A DNA stretch of 64,000 nucleotides from Paraburkholderia dinghuensis (GCF_003837865.1 NZ_RQIS01000011.1:19236-83235), one strand, 5' to 3'. Positions 51,641 through 60,873 are shown, numbered from the stretch's first letter. Program-made: numbers and translations. Notes: a model not told the origin generated them from the sequence alone.

Positions 51641-54600
51641 ATGAATGCGCCAGTATCGCCTTCGCACGCGGCGGAGCTAGCCGCCGTTACGCTTGACGAC
51701 AAGTACACGCTCGAGCGGGGGCGCGTCTACATCAGCGGCACGCAGGCGCTTGTGCGCCTGCCGATGTTGCAGAAAGAGCGCGACCGGCGCGCCGGCCTGA
51801 ACACGGCCGGCTACATTTCCGGCTATCGCGGCTCGCCGCTTGGCGGCCTCGACCTCGCGCTATGGAATGCGAAGCAGCATCTGAGCGAGCATGACGTCGT
51901 GTTCCAGCCGGGCGTCAACGAGGATCTCGCCGCGACCGCGGTGTGGGGTACACAGCAGATCAATCTGTGGCCTGGCGCGCAGTATGACGGCGTGTTCGGC
52001 ATGTGGTACGGAAAGGGGCCGGGCGTCGACCGCAGCGGCGACGTGCTCCGTCACGCGAACTCCGCTGGCACGGATGCGCTCGGCGGCGTGCTCGTGCTCG
52101 CGGGTGACGATCACGGTGCGAAATCGTCGTCGGTCGCGCACGAGTCCGAGCACACCCTGATCGCGAGTGGCATTCCGGTGCTGTATCCGTCGAGCGTGCA
52201 GGAGTACATCGACTACGGGTTGCACGGCTGGGCGATGAGCCGCTACTCCGGCCTGTGGGTCGCGATGAAGTGCGTGACCGATGTGATTGAATCGACCGCT
52301 TCGATCGATATCGACCCCGAGCGGGTGCAGATCCGGATGCCCGATGACTACCCGTTGCCGGACGGCGGTCTCAACATCCGCTGGCCGGATCCGCCGCTTG
52401 TGCAGGAAACGCGTCTGCTCGATCACAAATGGTACGCGGCGCTTGCATATGTCCGCGCGAACCGGCTCAATCGCATCGTGATCGATGCGCCGAACCCGCG
52501 CTTCGGCATCATGACGGCAGGCAAGGCCTATGTCGACGTGCGTCAGGCGCTGCTCGATCTCGGGCTCGATGATGCAACCTGTGCGCGCGTGGGCATCCGC
52601 GTGATGAAGGTCGGCTGCGTGTGGCCGCTCGATGCGCAGGACGCGCGCCACTTCGCGCAGGGTTTGGAGGAGATCCTGGTCGTCGAGGAAAAACGCCAGG
52701 TCCTCGAATATGCGTTGAAGGAGGAACTCTACAACTGGCGCGAGGACGTGCGGCCGAAGATTTACGGCAAGTTCGACGAGCGCGACAACGAAGGCGGTGA
52801 GTGGTCGGTGCCGCGAGGCGACTGGTTGCTGCCGGCGCATCACGAACTGTCGCCGGCGCTGATCGCGAAAGCGATTGCACGCCGGCTGGCGAAGACCGAT
52901 CTGCCGCCCGGGGTTGCCGCGAGCATCGCCGGGCGGTTGGCCGTCATCGAGGAGAAGGAGAGGGACGCCGCGCAGCCGCGCCTCGCTGCGGAGCGTCCGC
53001 CGTGGTTCTGCTCGGGCTGCCCGCACAACACGTCGACGAGGGTCCCGGAAGGCTCGCGTGCGCTCGCCGGAATCGGCTGCCACTACATGTCGATGTGGAT
53101 GGACCGCAGGACCGAGACGTTCAGCCAGATGGGTGGCGAAGGCGCAGCATGGCTCGGCCAGATGCATTTCACCGGCGAGAAACACGTGTTCGTCAACCTG
53201 GGGGACGGCACCTACTTTCATTCCGGTTCGCTTGCTATTCGCGCGGCGGTTGCTGCAGGCGCGAACGTCACCTACAAGATCCTCTACAACGACGCGGTGG
53301 CGATGACGGGCGGACAGCCGGTGGACGGGGTGTTGAGCGTGCCGCAGATCGCGTTTCAGGCCGTCGCGGAAGGCGTGGCGCGCGTTGTCATCGTGACCGA
53401 CGAGCCGCAGAAGTACACCCCGGCCGTGCGCTTGCCGGAGGGCGTCGGTGTGCACCATCGGGACCGTCTGGATGCGATCCAGCACGAGCTTCGTGAGACG
53501 CCCGGCACGACGCTGCTGATCTACGACCAGACCTGCGCGACCGAGAAGCGTCGGCGGCGCAAGCGGGGCACGTATCCCGATCCCGCCAGGCGGGCCTTCA
53601 TCAACGATGCGGTCTGCGAGGGATGTGGCGACTGTTCTGTGCAGTCCAACTGCTTGTCGGTCGAGCCGCTCGATACGCCGCTCGGCACCAAACGCAGGAT
53701 TAATCAATCCTCGTGCAACAAGGACTTTTCCTGCGTGAAAGGGTTTTGCCCGAGCTTCACGACCGCGGAAGGTGCACAGCCTCGCAAGCCTTCCGGCGCG
53801 GGGGCAGCAGCACCGTTGCCCGACTTCGCGCAACTGCCGCAGCCGCGGCCGGAAGTGCCTGACCGGCCGTACGGCATTCTTGTGGCTGGCGTGGGCGGCA
53901 CGGGCGTCGTGACGATCGGCGGCCTGCTCGGCATGGCCGCGCATCTCGAACGCAAGGGTGTCATCGTGCTGGATATGGCCGGACTCGCGCAGAAGGGCGG
54001 TGCGGTGACGAGCCACGTACAGATCGCGCCCACGCCCGCCGGCCTGCACGCCACGCGGATCGGCACGGGCGAAGCGCACCTTGTGATCGGATGCGACGCG
54101 ATCGTGTCGGCATCGGCGGAGGCGCTGTCGAAGATGCGGCGCGGCATCACGCGCGCCGCGATCAACAGCGGCGCGACGCCGACCGCCGGGTTCGTCCAGA
54201 ATCCCGACTGGACGTTCCCGGGCGCGCAGACCGAACAACTGCTGCGCGAGAATATCGGCGAAGCCTGCGAGTTCATCGATGCGAACCAGCTCGCACTCAC
54301 GCTGCTAGGCGACACGATCTACGCCAATCCGCTGCTGCTCGGCTACGCATGGCAGAAGGGCTGGCTGCCACTCGGCTACGCGAGCCTGATCCGCGCGATC
54401 GAACTCAACGGCGTAGCCGTCGAAAAAAATCGCCTCGCCTTCGACTGGGGGCGCTTCGTGGCCGAGCACGGCGCGGACGCGGCAGCGCGCGCTGCCGGGC
54501 AGCGCGATGCGCAGCAGGCGATCGTGCTGCGGTTACCTGAAGCGTTGGACACGCTGATCGCAAACCATACGCAATGGTTGACCGATTACCAGAACGCGAA

Positions 54601-55219
54601 CTACGCAGCGCGCTATTTGGCCGTGATCGAGCGTATTCGTGCGAAGGAGGCGGCGCTTGCGATCGGCAAGTCGTTGCCGCTCACCCGCGCAGTCGTGCAG
54701 AATCTCGCGAAACTGATGGCATACAAGGACGAATACGAGGTGGCGCGCCTCTACGCGGCGCCGGCGTTCAAGGACAAGCTGCGCGCGCAGTTCGAGGGCG
54801 AGCCGGGCAAGGACTATGCGCTCAGCTTTTACTTCGCCCCGCCGCTCTTCGCACGAAGGGACGAGGGCGGGCATCTCGTGAAGCAGCGCTTCGGACCATG
54901 GGTGTTGCCGATGCTGCGCGTGCTGGCGAAGCTGAAGGTTGCACGCGGCACAGTATGGGACGTCTTCGGCAAGACGGCTGAGCGCCGTACAGAACGGCGC
55001 CTCATCGGCGAGTACATGGCCCTCGTCGATCAGTTCTGTGTTTCGCTGACCGCCGCGAACCGTGACGTGGCGATCCGCCTGGCACAACTGCCCGCCGCGA
55101 TCCGCGGATTCGGCCACGTGAAGGAACGCAATCTGGCGGCCGTCGAGAAGCAGCGCGAGGCGCTGATGGCCGAATACTTTGCCGCATGTGATGAAACCGG
55201 GGAGCGCCGCGCGGTATGA
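51641..55219 (+). CDS. Fused indolepyruvate-type 2-oxoacid:ferredoxin oxidoreductase
   Basis: A 1,192-residue single-chain enzyme that should decarboxylate a 2-oxo acid to acyl-CoA and reduce ferredoxin. Order: an N-terminal PFOR-like half, the TPP-binding region near residue 523 (GDGTYFHSGSL, then NDAVAMTGGQ), two groups of Fe-S cysteines at about residues 661-703 (CEGCGDCSVQSNC, then CNKDFSCVKGFC), and a gamma-type Rossmann domain from about 751 (GVGGTGVVTIGG). Archaeal versions are two subunits; fused forms occur in Proteobacteria. The ATG at 51641 is chosen over an upstream in-frame start at 51530. It may process an aryl- or alkyl-pyruvate from the pathway. Confidence 0.92.
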   Translation: MNAPVSPSHAAELAAVTLDDKYTLERGRVYISGTQALVRLPMLQKERDRRAGLNTAGYISGYRGSPLGGLDLALWNAKQHLSEHDVVFQPGVNEDLAATAVWGTQQINLWPGAQYDGVFGMWYGKGPGVDRSGDVLRHANSAGTDALGGVLVLAGDDHGAKSSSVAHESEHTLIASGIPVLYPSSVQEYIDYGLHGWAMSRYSGLWVAMKCVTDVIESTASIDIDPERVQIRMPDDYPLPDGGLNIRWPDPPLVQETRLLDHKWYAALAYVRANRLNRIVIDAPNPRFGIMTAGKAYVDVRQALLDLGLDDATCARVGIRVMKVGCVWPLDAQDARHFAQGLEEILVVEEKRQVLEYALKEELYNWREDVRPKIYGKFDERDNEGGEWSVPRGDWLLPAHHELSPALIAKAIARRLAKTDLPPGVAASIAGRLAVIEEKERDAAQPRLAAERPPWFCSGCPHNTSTRVPEGSRALAGIGCHYMSMWMDRRTETFSQMGGEGAAWLGQMHFTGEKHVFVNLGDGTYFHSGSLAIRAAVAAGANVTYKILYNDAVAMTGGQPVDGVLSVPQIAFQAVAEGVARVVIVTDEPQKYTPAVRLPEGVGVHHRDRLDAIQHELRETPGTTLLIYDQTCATEKRRRRKRGTYPDPARRAFINDAVCEGCGDCSVQSNCLSVEPLDTPLGTKRRINQSSCNKDFSCVKGFCPSFTTAEGAQPRKPSGAGAAAPLPDFAQLPQPRPEVPDRPYGILVAGVGGTGVVTIGGLLGMAAHLERKGVIVLDMAGLAQKGGAVTSHVQIAPTPAGLHATRIGTGEAHLVIGCDAIVSASAEALSKMRRGITRAAINSGATPTAGFVQNPDWTFPGAQTEQLLRENIGEACEFIDANQLALTLLGDTIYANPLLLGYAWQKGWLPLGYASLIRAIELNGVAVEKNRLAFDWGRFVAEHGADAAARAAGQRDAQQAIVLRLPEALDTLIANHTQWLTDYQNANYAARYLAVIERIRAKEAALAIGKSLPLTRAVVQNLAKLMAYKDEYEVARLYAAPAFKDKLRAQFEGEPGKDYALSFYFAPPLFARRDEGGHLVKQRFGPWVLPMLRVLAKLKVARGTVWDVFGKTAERRTERRLIGEYMALVDQFCVSLTAANRDVAIRLAQLPAAIRGFGHVKERNLAAVEKQREALMAEYFAACDETGERRAV

Positions 55220-55263
55220 ACGCAGGCTGTCCAGACGCTTCGGAGTCCGGACAGCCTGCGTTC
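55218..55263. terminator. Strong bidirectional terminator spanning two stop codons
   Basis: GAACGCAGGCTGTCC (55218-55232) and its exact reverse complement (55249-55263) form a 15-bp perfect stem, with three more pairs inside around the loop. The stem overlaps the stop codons of both the oxidoreductase and the convergent MFS gene, so one hairpin serves both transcripts. Confidence 0.8.
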
Positions 55264-56530
55264 AGGCCTGGTAAAGGACATCGAACTTCGGATAGCGGCC
55301 GAGCGGCAGCAGAATGAGCGCGCCAAGCAGGTATGCCGTGCCGCAAATCTCCAGCATCACCGCATACGAACCGGTCAGTACGTACAGGTAGCCGAAAAGC
55401 CAGGGAGACAGTGCGCCGGCGAGCGTGATCAGCGCAACGTGTACGCCGAAAAGCCGCCCGTAATCGCGCATGCCGAAGTAACGCGCGACCAGATAGGCCG
55501 CGATGTCGAACTCCGCACCCGCGCCGGCGCCGACCAGCAGCGTCGCTATCGCGAGCAGGCCCGTCTGCTCGGCGCCGGTGGTCGACAGCAGCAGGCAGCC
55601 GAGGGCGGGCATCGCGAGGGCGGTAGCCGCCACGGCGGGTGCCCACAAACGGTCGATCAGATAGCCCACGATCAGGCGGCCGCCGATCAGGGCAATGCCG
55701 AAGCTGCCGAAAATGTGGCTAGCGTCCGCCGCCGACAACCCCTTGTCCCGCAACAGGGGCACTGTGTTGCTGACCATCGGGACAGTGGCCGCCACCACCA
55801 TCGACAGACCGGCATTCAGCGCCCAAAAGCGCCTCGATCGAACCGCTTCGCGAAAGACGAGCCCCGGACGCTGCGGCGCGCGCGTCATGCGCTGCGCGGC
55901 CGAAGTGCGTTCTTCTTCGGGCGTCTGCATCCACCGCGGCACGAGCGGCAACACGAGTACGACGGGCAGGATCGCAAGCAGGAGGAAAGCGGCTTGCCAG
56001 TTCCAGCGCCCGATCACCGACGTGACGGCAGACGGTATCAACATGGCCGACAAGCCGGTGCCTGAGAGCATCACGGCGAGCGCGAGGCCTCGATTGCGTT
56101 CGAACCAGAGATTGACCAGGTGCGTCCATGTGATATGCATCGTGCCCATCCCGGCGACGGGCAGCAACGCGCACATCAGATAAAGCCAGGCAATTGAGCG
56201 TCCCATCAAGGGCATCAGCGCGTACACGGCCGATAGCGCAAGCAGCGACACCATCGTCACCCGGCGCATGCCGTAGCGCGCATTGAGCCAGCCCACCAGC
56301 TGCGCACCGATCACCGCGCCGCCGAAGAGAAAGCTGATTGCCGGTTGCAGCTCGCCGCGGCTCCAGCCGAATGCGTCGTGCAATGGAATCACGAGTGAGC
56401 CGAACGCGTAGAGCATCGAAGCATTGGCCGCGACACCGAGACCGAGCATGGCCACCAGCACGTTGCGCCAGCCTGTGCGGAATTCGGTGAGTTCGAGTAT
56501 GGCGCCACGCGATGAGTCGGGGAGGGACAT
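55262..56530 (-). CDS. MFS transporter of the monocarboxylate/oxalate-antiporter type (copy 2)
   Basis: A 422-residue paralogue of the carrier at 14,696, with the shared segments GWSRGELQPAISF, VPLLRDKGLSAADASHIFG and GAGAEFDIAAYLVARYFGM, and the same LGRYPKFD end. About 12 membrane helices are visible. The ATG at 56530 begins the conserved part. It is divergent from the SDR/dehydrogenase/kinase operon, which suggests the carrier supplies that branch. Confidence 0.87.
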   Translation of the reverse strand: MSLPDSSRGAILELTEFRTGWRNVLVAMLGLGVAANASMLYAFGSLVIPLHDAFGWSRGELQPAISFLFGGAVIGAQLVGWLNARYGMRRVTMVSLLALSAVYALMPLMGRSIAWLYLMCALLPVAGMGTMHITWTHLVNLWFERNRGLALAVMLSGTGLSAMLIPSAVTSVIGRWNWQAAFLLLAILPVVLVLPLVPRWMQTPEEERTSAAQRMTRAPQRPGLVFREAVRSRRFWALNAGLSMVVAATVPMVSNTVPLLRDKGLSAADASHIFGSFGIALIGGRLIVGYLIDRLWAPAVAATALAMPALGCLLLSTTGAEQTGLLAIATLLVGAGAGAEFDIAAYLVARYFGMRDYGRLFGVHVALITLAGALSPWLFGYLYVLTGSYAVMLEICGTAYLLGALILLPLGRYPKFDVLYQA

Positions 56531-56610
56531 CGACGGGTTCCTTGGAGGTTTGGCCTGCATGCCGCAACGAATTGCCCGGCTTGTGGGGCAATGGCCAAAG
56601 GATCGGAGGG

Positions 56611-56631
56611 GAATTTCAGATTCAGAAATTC
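56611..56631. promoter_or_regulatory. Inverted repeat GAATTTC-N7-GAAATTC upstream of the MFS gene
   Basis: Seven-base perfect arms lie 81 bases upstream of the MFS start. The sequence resembles the palindromes at 27,765 and 44,426 in base content, but the spacing differs. A regulator site is possible. Confidence 0.35.
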
Positions 56632-56825
56632 ATTCTATCGGCCGATTGTGAACAGTAACTCGGTAAATGCCCTGGCAAGCGGCCGTTCGTGTGCGGGACA
56701 TCGTGCGATGAGTGAGCGCCGGTGTGCACTCGACAACAACGTGAGTAGGCAGGAGCCGCACTGTTTTTAGCTATTTCCCTTTGATGGCAGTTGACCGCCA
56801 TTCGATCCGAATCTAGCATATGAAC

Positions 56826-56842
56826 ACATTACAGAAAAATGT
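56826..56842. promoter_or_regulatory. Putative shared operator before the 56.9-kb operon (ACAT-N9-ATGT)
   Basis: ACAT and ATGT are 9 bases apart, with TGAAC before and ATCA after, and ACAGAA in the spacer as at 48,041. It lies 75 bases upstream of the SDR start codon. The 387-base divergent gap also holds the inverted repeat at 56,611. Confidence 0.5.
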
Positions 56843-56917
56843 ATCAAATATCGCGCGTCCGCATGGTCATGCAATTGCGCCTGACCTGTCGCACGAGGCG
56901 CGACGGAGACAAACCGA

Positions 56918-57655
56918 ATGAACGAACTGGACTTCTCGGGCAAGACGGTCCTGGTGGTCGGCGGATCGAGCGGTATCGGTAACGGCATTGCGCGTGCGTT
57001 TCTCGAGCGCGGCGCCACGGTCCATGTCTGGGGCACGCGCCGTAGCGCATCCGACTACGCGGACTCGCCCGATTCCAGCCTGACGGGCCTGCACTATGCC
57101 CAGGTTGACGTTTCCGACGCAGCCAATGTCGAACGCTGTGTGCTGCCGTTCGCCTCGCTCGACGTACTGGTCCAGGCGCAGGGCACCGTGCTCTACGACC
57201 GCCAGGAGTTCAAGGCGCCTGAGTTCAGGAAGGTGCTCGACGTTAACCTGACGAGTCTGATGGCGTGCGCGGATCGCTGCTTCGAGGCGCTGAAGGCGGC
57301 GCGCGGCGCGATGATCATCGTCAGTTCGGCCGCGGCGTTTCACTCGACGCGCGGCAATCCCGCCTATAACGCGTCGAAGACCGGTGCGTTTGGACTTACG
57401 CGCACGCTGGCGGAAGCCTGGGCGCGCGATGGCATTCGCGTGAACGGCATCGCGCCGGGCCTCGTCGACACGAAGCTCACGCGCGTAACCACTGCAGATC
57501 CGAAGCGTCTTGACGCGGCCTTGCGCCGTATCCCGCTCGGGCGTCTGGGCACGCCCGCCGACATGGCCGGTGGCGCGCTGTTTCTCGCCTCGCCGCTTTC
57601 GGCGTACATGCTGGGGCAAACCTTGCTGCTCGACGGCGGCATGTTGCTCGCCTGA
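56918..57655 (+). CDS. Short-chain dehydrogenase/reductase
   Basis: A 245-residue classical SDR with VVGGSSGIGNGIARAFLERG, Ser in IIVSSAAAF, and YNASK as the active site. The second motif reads VQAQG rather than NNAG. It ends in LLLDGGMLLA. It heads the right-hand forward operon and lies 24 bases before an acyl-CoA dehydrogenase. Oxidation of a hydroxyl on an acyl-CoA or ring is likely. Confidence 0.87.
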   Translation: MNELDFSGKTVLVVGGSSGIGNGIARAFLERGATVHVWGTRRSASDYADSPDSSLTGLHYAQVDVSDAANVERCVLPFASLDVLVQAQGTVLYDRQEFKAPEFRKVLDVNLTSLMACADRCFEALKAARGAMIIVSSAAAFHSTRGNPAYNASKTGAFGLTRTLAEAWARDGIRVNGIAPGLVDTKLTRVTTADPKRLDAALRRIPLGRLGTPADMAGGALFLASPLSAYMLGQTLLLDGGMLLA

Positions 57656-57679
57656 GCCCGAACCTGACAAAGGAACCGT

Positions 57680-58969
57680 ATGTCCTGGGACTTCGAAACC
57701 GACGCCGATTTTCAGGCCGAACTCGACTGGATCGACCAGTTCGTACGCGAGGAGGTCGAGCCGCTCGAACACGTGCTGGGCAGCCCGTGGAATATCCACG
57801 ATCCGGCCTTCAAGGCGCTGGTCAAGCCTTTGCAGCAGCGGGTCAAGGAGCGCCGGCTGTGGGCCTGCCATCTTGGCCCCGAGTTGGGTGGCCCTGGCTA
57901 CGGGCAGGTGAAACTCGCGCTCATGAACGAGATTCTGGGTCGCGCGCTATTCGCGCCGATCGTGTTCGGCTGCCAGGCGCCGGACTCGGGCAACGCGGAA
58001 GTTCTCGCGCATTACGGCACCAAGGCGCAGAAGGAGCGCTTCCTGAAACCGCTGCTGGCCGGCGACATCGTGTCCTGCTTCGCGATGACCGAGCCGCAGG
58101 GTGGTGCCGACCCCAAGGTGTTCACGACCCGAGCGGTGCGTGACGGTGACGCGTGGGTGATCAACGGACGCAAGTGGTTCGCGTCGAATGCGCGCTATGC
58201 GAACTTCTTCATCGTGATGGCGATCACCGATCCCGAAGTGTCGGCGTACAAGGGCATGTCGATGTTCATCGTGCCGGCAGGCACGCCCGGCTTGAGCATC
58301 ATCCGCAACGTCGGCATGGCCGACGAGCCGGAGGCGACGCACGCGTACCTGGCGTTCGAAGATGTCCGCGTGCCGGACGACCAGATGCTCGGTGCGCCCG
58401 GCGAGGCGTTCGTCGTCGCGCAGGTGCGGCTCGGCGGCGGGCGGGTCCATCATGCCATGCGTACGATCGGACTCGCGCAGAAGGCGCTCGATGCGCTGTG
58501 CGAACGCGCGTTGTCGCGCCATACGCAGGGCGGCGCGCTCGCCGACAAGCAGATGGTGCAGGAGAAGATCGCCGACTCGTGGCTCGAACTCGAACAGTTT
58601 CGCCTGCTCGTGATGCGCACCGCGTGGCGCATTGACCGTTACCAGGACTATCAGAAAGTGCGCAAGGACATTGCCGCCGTGAAGGCCGCGATGCCCAGGG
58701 TGTTGCACGACATCGCCGCGCGTGCGCTGCACGTGCACGGGTCGATTGGAGCTTCGTCGGAGATGCCGTTCGCGGGAATGATCTCGCGTGCGTTTCAGAT
58801 GGGGCTGGCCGATGGGCCGACCGAGGTTCACAAGGTGACGGTGGCGAAGCAGGTGTTGCGCGACTACGCGCCGTGCGAGCAGATGTTTCCCGCGTACCAC
58901 CGGCCGACGGCCGCCGCCTCCGCGCACCGCAAATTCGCGGCGGTGCTGGGGGAGGGAGCGGCACGATGA
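57680..58969 (+). CDS. Acyl-CoA dehydrogenase of the ACAD10/11-LvaC type
   Basis: A 429-residue acyl-CoA dehydrogenase with CFAMTEPQGGADPKVF at the flavin site, INGRKWFASNARYANFF, and the C-terminal ALHVHGSIGASSEMPFAGMIS stretch typical of the ACAD10/11 branch. It overlaps the following APH-like kinase gene by 4 bases. In mammals ACAD11 joins these two activities in one chain, and in Pseudomonas the LvaA kinase and LvaC enzyme act together on 4-hydroxyacyl-CoA. I infer the same job here: turning a 4-hydroxyacyl-CoA into an enoyl or 3-hydroxyacyl-CoA through a phosphate ester. Confidence 0.85.
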   Translation: MSWDFETDADFQAELDWIDQFVREEVEPLEHVLGSPWNIHDPAFKALVKPLQQRVKERRLWACHLGPELGGPGYGQVKLALMNEILGRALFAPIVFGCQAPDSGNAEVLAHYGTKAQKERFLKPLLAGDIVSCFAMTEPQGGADPKVFTTRAVRDGDAWVINGRKWFASNARYANFFIVMAITDPEVSAYKGMSMFIVPAGTPGLSIIRNVGMADEPEATHAYLAFEDVRVPDDQMLGAPGEAFVVAQVRLGGGRVHHAMRTIGLAQKALDALCERALSRHTQGGALADKQMVQEKIADSWLELEQFRLLVMRTAWRIDRYQDYQKVRKDIAAVKAAMPRVLHDIAARALHVHGSIGASSEMPFAGMISRAFQMGLADGPTEVHKVTVAKQVLRDYAPCEQMFPAYHRPTAAASAHRKFAAVLGEGAAR

Positions 58970-60018
58970 CGCGCGAGGCCTGGCAAAGCGCGGTGAATGT
59001 CGAGCGGCTCGTGCAGTGGATGGACGCGCAGCGGCTCGGGCATGGTCCGATTACCCGCGCACGGCTGCTGACCGGTGGAACCCAGAATATCCTTTTGCGT
59101 TTCACGCGCGGCGCGCGCGAGTTCGTGCTGCGCCGGCCGCCGTTGCACGCCAGGCCCGAGGTCTGCGCGACGATTGCGCGTGAGGCGCGCGTGCTGGCAG
59201 CGCTGGCCGGAACTGAGGTGCCGCATCCTGCACTCCATGCGTCCTGCACGGACGACGACGTGCTGGGCGCGCCGTTCTACCTGATGGCGCCGATCGACGG
59301 CTTCAACGCATCGGCCGCGGTCTTGCCCGAGCTGCACCGCGACCCGGCTATTCAGCGGCGAATGGGTCGCTCGATGGTCGATGCGCTGCTGCGACTAGGC
59401 GAAGTCGATCCACAAGCGGTAGGTCTCGGCGATTTCGGCAAACCACAAGGTTTTCTCGAACGCCAGGTTGCGCGCTGGCACGGCCAGCTCGAACACTATC
59501 GGGTTCACGCAGGCTGGCCGGGACCGTCATCGTTGCCCGGCGTAACCGAGGTTGCGCAATGGCTGGAAGCAAACCGGCCCGCACCGTCGCGCACAGGCAT
59601 CCTGCACGGCGATTTCCATCTGGCGAACGTGATGTTCTGTACAGGGTCCGCCGAGCTGGCCGCGATCATCGACTGGGAGCTTGCGACGGTGGGTGACCCG
59701 CTACTCGATCTCGGCTGGCTGGTCGCGACGTGGCCGGACGCCAGCGGGCAGGGCGCCGGCACGATACGGGTGACGCCATGGCGCGGCTTCGCGTCAGCGA
59801 GTGAACTGGTCGAGTACTACCGCGAGCGCACCACGCGGGACCTGTCCGCAATCGACTGGTACGTGGTGCTCGCGCGGTTCAAGCTCGGCATCCTGCTTGA
59901 AGGCAGCTACGCGCGCGCTTGCGCGGGTCAGTCGCCCGTCGAACTCGGGCACCGGCACCACGCATCCGCTCTGCGATTGATCGGCGAGGCGAGAGAGCGG
60001 ATCGCGCAGCTCGCGTGA
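58966..60018 (+). CDS. APH-family phosphotransferase (LvaA/ACAD10-11 kinase-like)
   Basis: A 350-residue protein kinase-like fold phosphotransferase. The catalytic loop HGDFHLANVMF is at about residue 212 and the metal-binding DWE/D site (IIDWELATVGDPLLDLGW) at about 235; the glycine-rich start reads LLTGGTQNILLRF. Such kinases are often misnamed aminoglycoside phosphotransferases. Pairing by a 4-base overlap with an ACAD10/11-type dehydrogenase points to phosphorylation of a hydroxyacyl-CoA rather than drug resistance. The substrate is not proven. Confidence 0.85.
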   Translation: MTREAWQSAVNVERLVQWMDAQRLGHGPITRARLLTGGTQNILLRFTRGAREFVLRRPPLHARPEVCATIAREARVLAALAGTEVPHPALHASCTDDDVLGAPFYLMAPIDGFNASAAVLPELHRDPAIQRRMGRSMVDALLRLGEVDPQAVGLGDFGKPQGFLERQVARWHGQLEHYRVHAGWPGPSSLPGVTEVAQWLEANRPAPSRTGILHGDFHLANVMFCTGSAELAAIIDWELATVGDPLLDLGWLVATWPDASGQGAGTIRVTPWRGFASASELVEYYRERTTRDLSAIDWYVVLARFKLGILLEGSYARACAGQSPVELGHRHHASALRLIGEARERIAQLA

Positions 60019-60089
60019 GAGGCCGCTCGGGCAATGACGCGCAGGCTGTGCATACCAGCCGCAAACACGGCGAATACAAGGAGACAGGC

Positions 60090-60860
60090 GTGAATATCGA
60101 AGGCAAGCGCGTGATCGTGACAGGCTGCGCCAGCGGCATAGGCGCGAGCGCCGTCAAGGCGCTGGTGCGGGCCGGCGCGAACGTGGCCGCGCTCGATCTG
60201 GCCGACGAGGCAGGTCGGACCGTCGCCGCGGACGCTTCGGCGGCGGGCCCCGGGGTAGCGCACTACTTCAGTTGCGACGTCAGCCGGAGAGACCAGGTCG
60301 ACGAGGTCTTCCGCGTGGCGGTCGCGCGCCTCGGCGGGCTGGATGCGCTCATCAACATCGCGGGTGTCGAGCGCAAGGCGCCGGCAGAAGCGATCACGCA
60401 GGACGAGTGGGACCTGATGTTCGACGTCAACGCACGCGGCACGCTGAACACGAATCAGGCGGCATTCGCCTGGCTGTGCGAGCACGGCGGGCGCATCGTC
60501 AACTTCGCCTCGGCGGCTGGCGTGATGGGCCTCCCGGGGCTTGCGCACTATTCGGCATCCAAGGCCGCGGTGCTGGGCTGGACGCGCACCGCCGCAAAGG
60601 AGTGGGGCAAATACGGCATCGCGGTCAACGCCATGGCGCCCGCGATGTGGACGCCGATGTACGAGAAATTCCGTGCGCGGCTCGACAGCGCGCAACTGGA
60701 AGCGCACGACGCCATGATGGCGCAGCAGGTTCCGCTAGGAGGCAGGCTCGGAGATCCGGACAAGTCGATGGCACCCGTGCTGGTGTTTCTCGTCAGCGAT
60801 GGCGCGAACTTCATCACCGGACAGACGCTGGCCGTCGACGGCGGACTGATGATTCCGTGA
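60090..60860 (+). CDS. Short-chain dehydrogenase/reductase
   Basis: A 256-residue classical SDR with VTGCASGIGASAVKALVRAG, NIAG, Ser in NFASAAG and the active-site YSASK. The start is a GTG at 60090 preceded by AAGGAG at good spacing; no ATG fits. It ends TLAVDGGLMIP. It is followed after 13 bases by another SDR, and the pair may act on different stereochemistry or carbons of one substrate. Confidence 0.87.
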   Translation: MNIEGKRVIVTGCASGIGASAVKALVRAGANVAALDLADEAGRTVAADASAAGPGVAHYFSCDVSRRDQVDEVFRVAVARLGGLDALINIAGVERKAPAEAITQDEWDLMFDVNARGTLNTNQAAFAWLCEHGGRIVNFASAAGVMGLPGLAHYSASKAAVLGWTRTAAKEWGKYGIAVNAMAPAMWTPMYEKFRARLDSAQLEAHDAMMAQQVPLGGRLGDPDKSMAPVLVFLVSDGANFITGQTLAVDGGLMIP

Positions 60861-60873
60861 ACGAGGGGATCCG

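Noticed and set aside
51860..54238. 792-codon reverse-strand frame opposite the ferredoxin oxidoreductase
   Set aside because: The forward strand has clear TPP, Fe-S and Rossmann motifs; the reverse product is Arg/His-rich without motifs.
58966..60018. Aminoglycoside resistance gene
   Set aside because: The APH fold is present, but the 4-base overlap with an ACAD10/11-type dehydrogenase and the catabolic setting point to a metabolic kinase.
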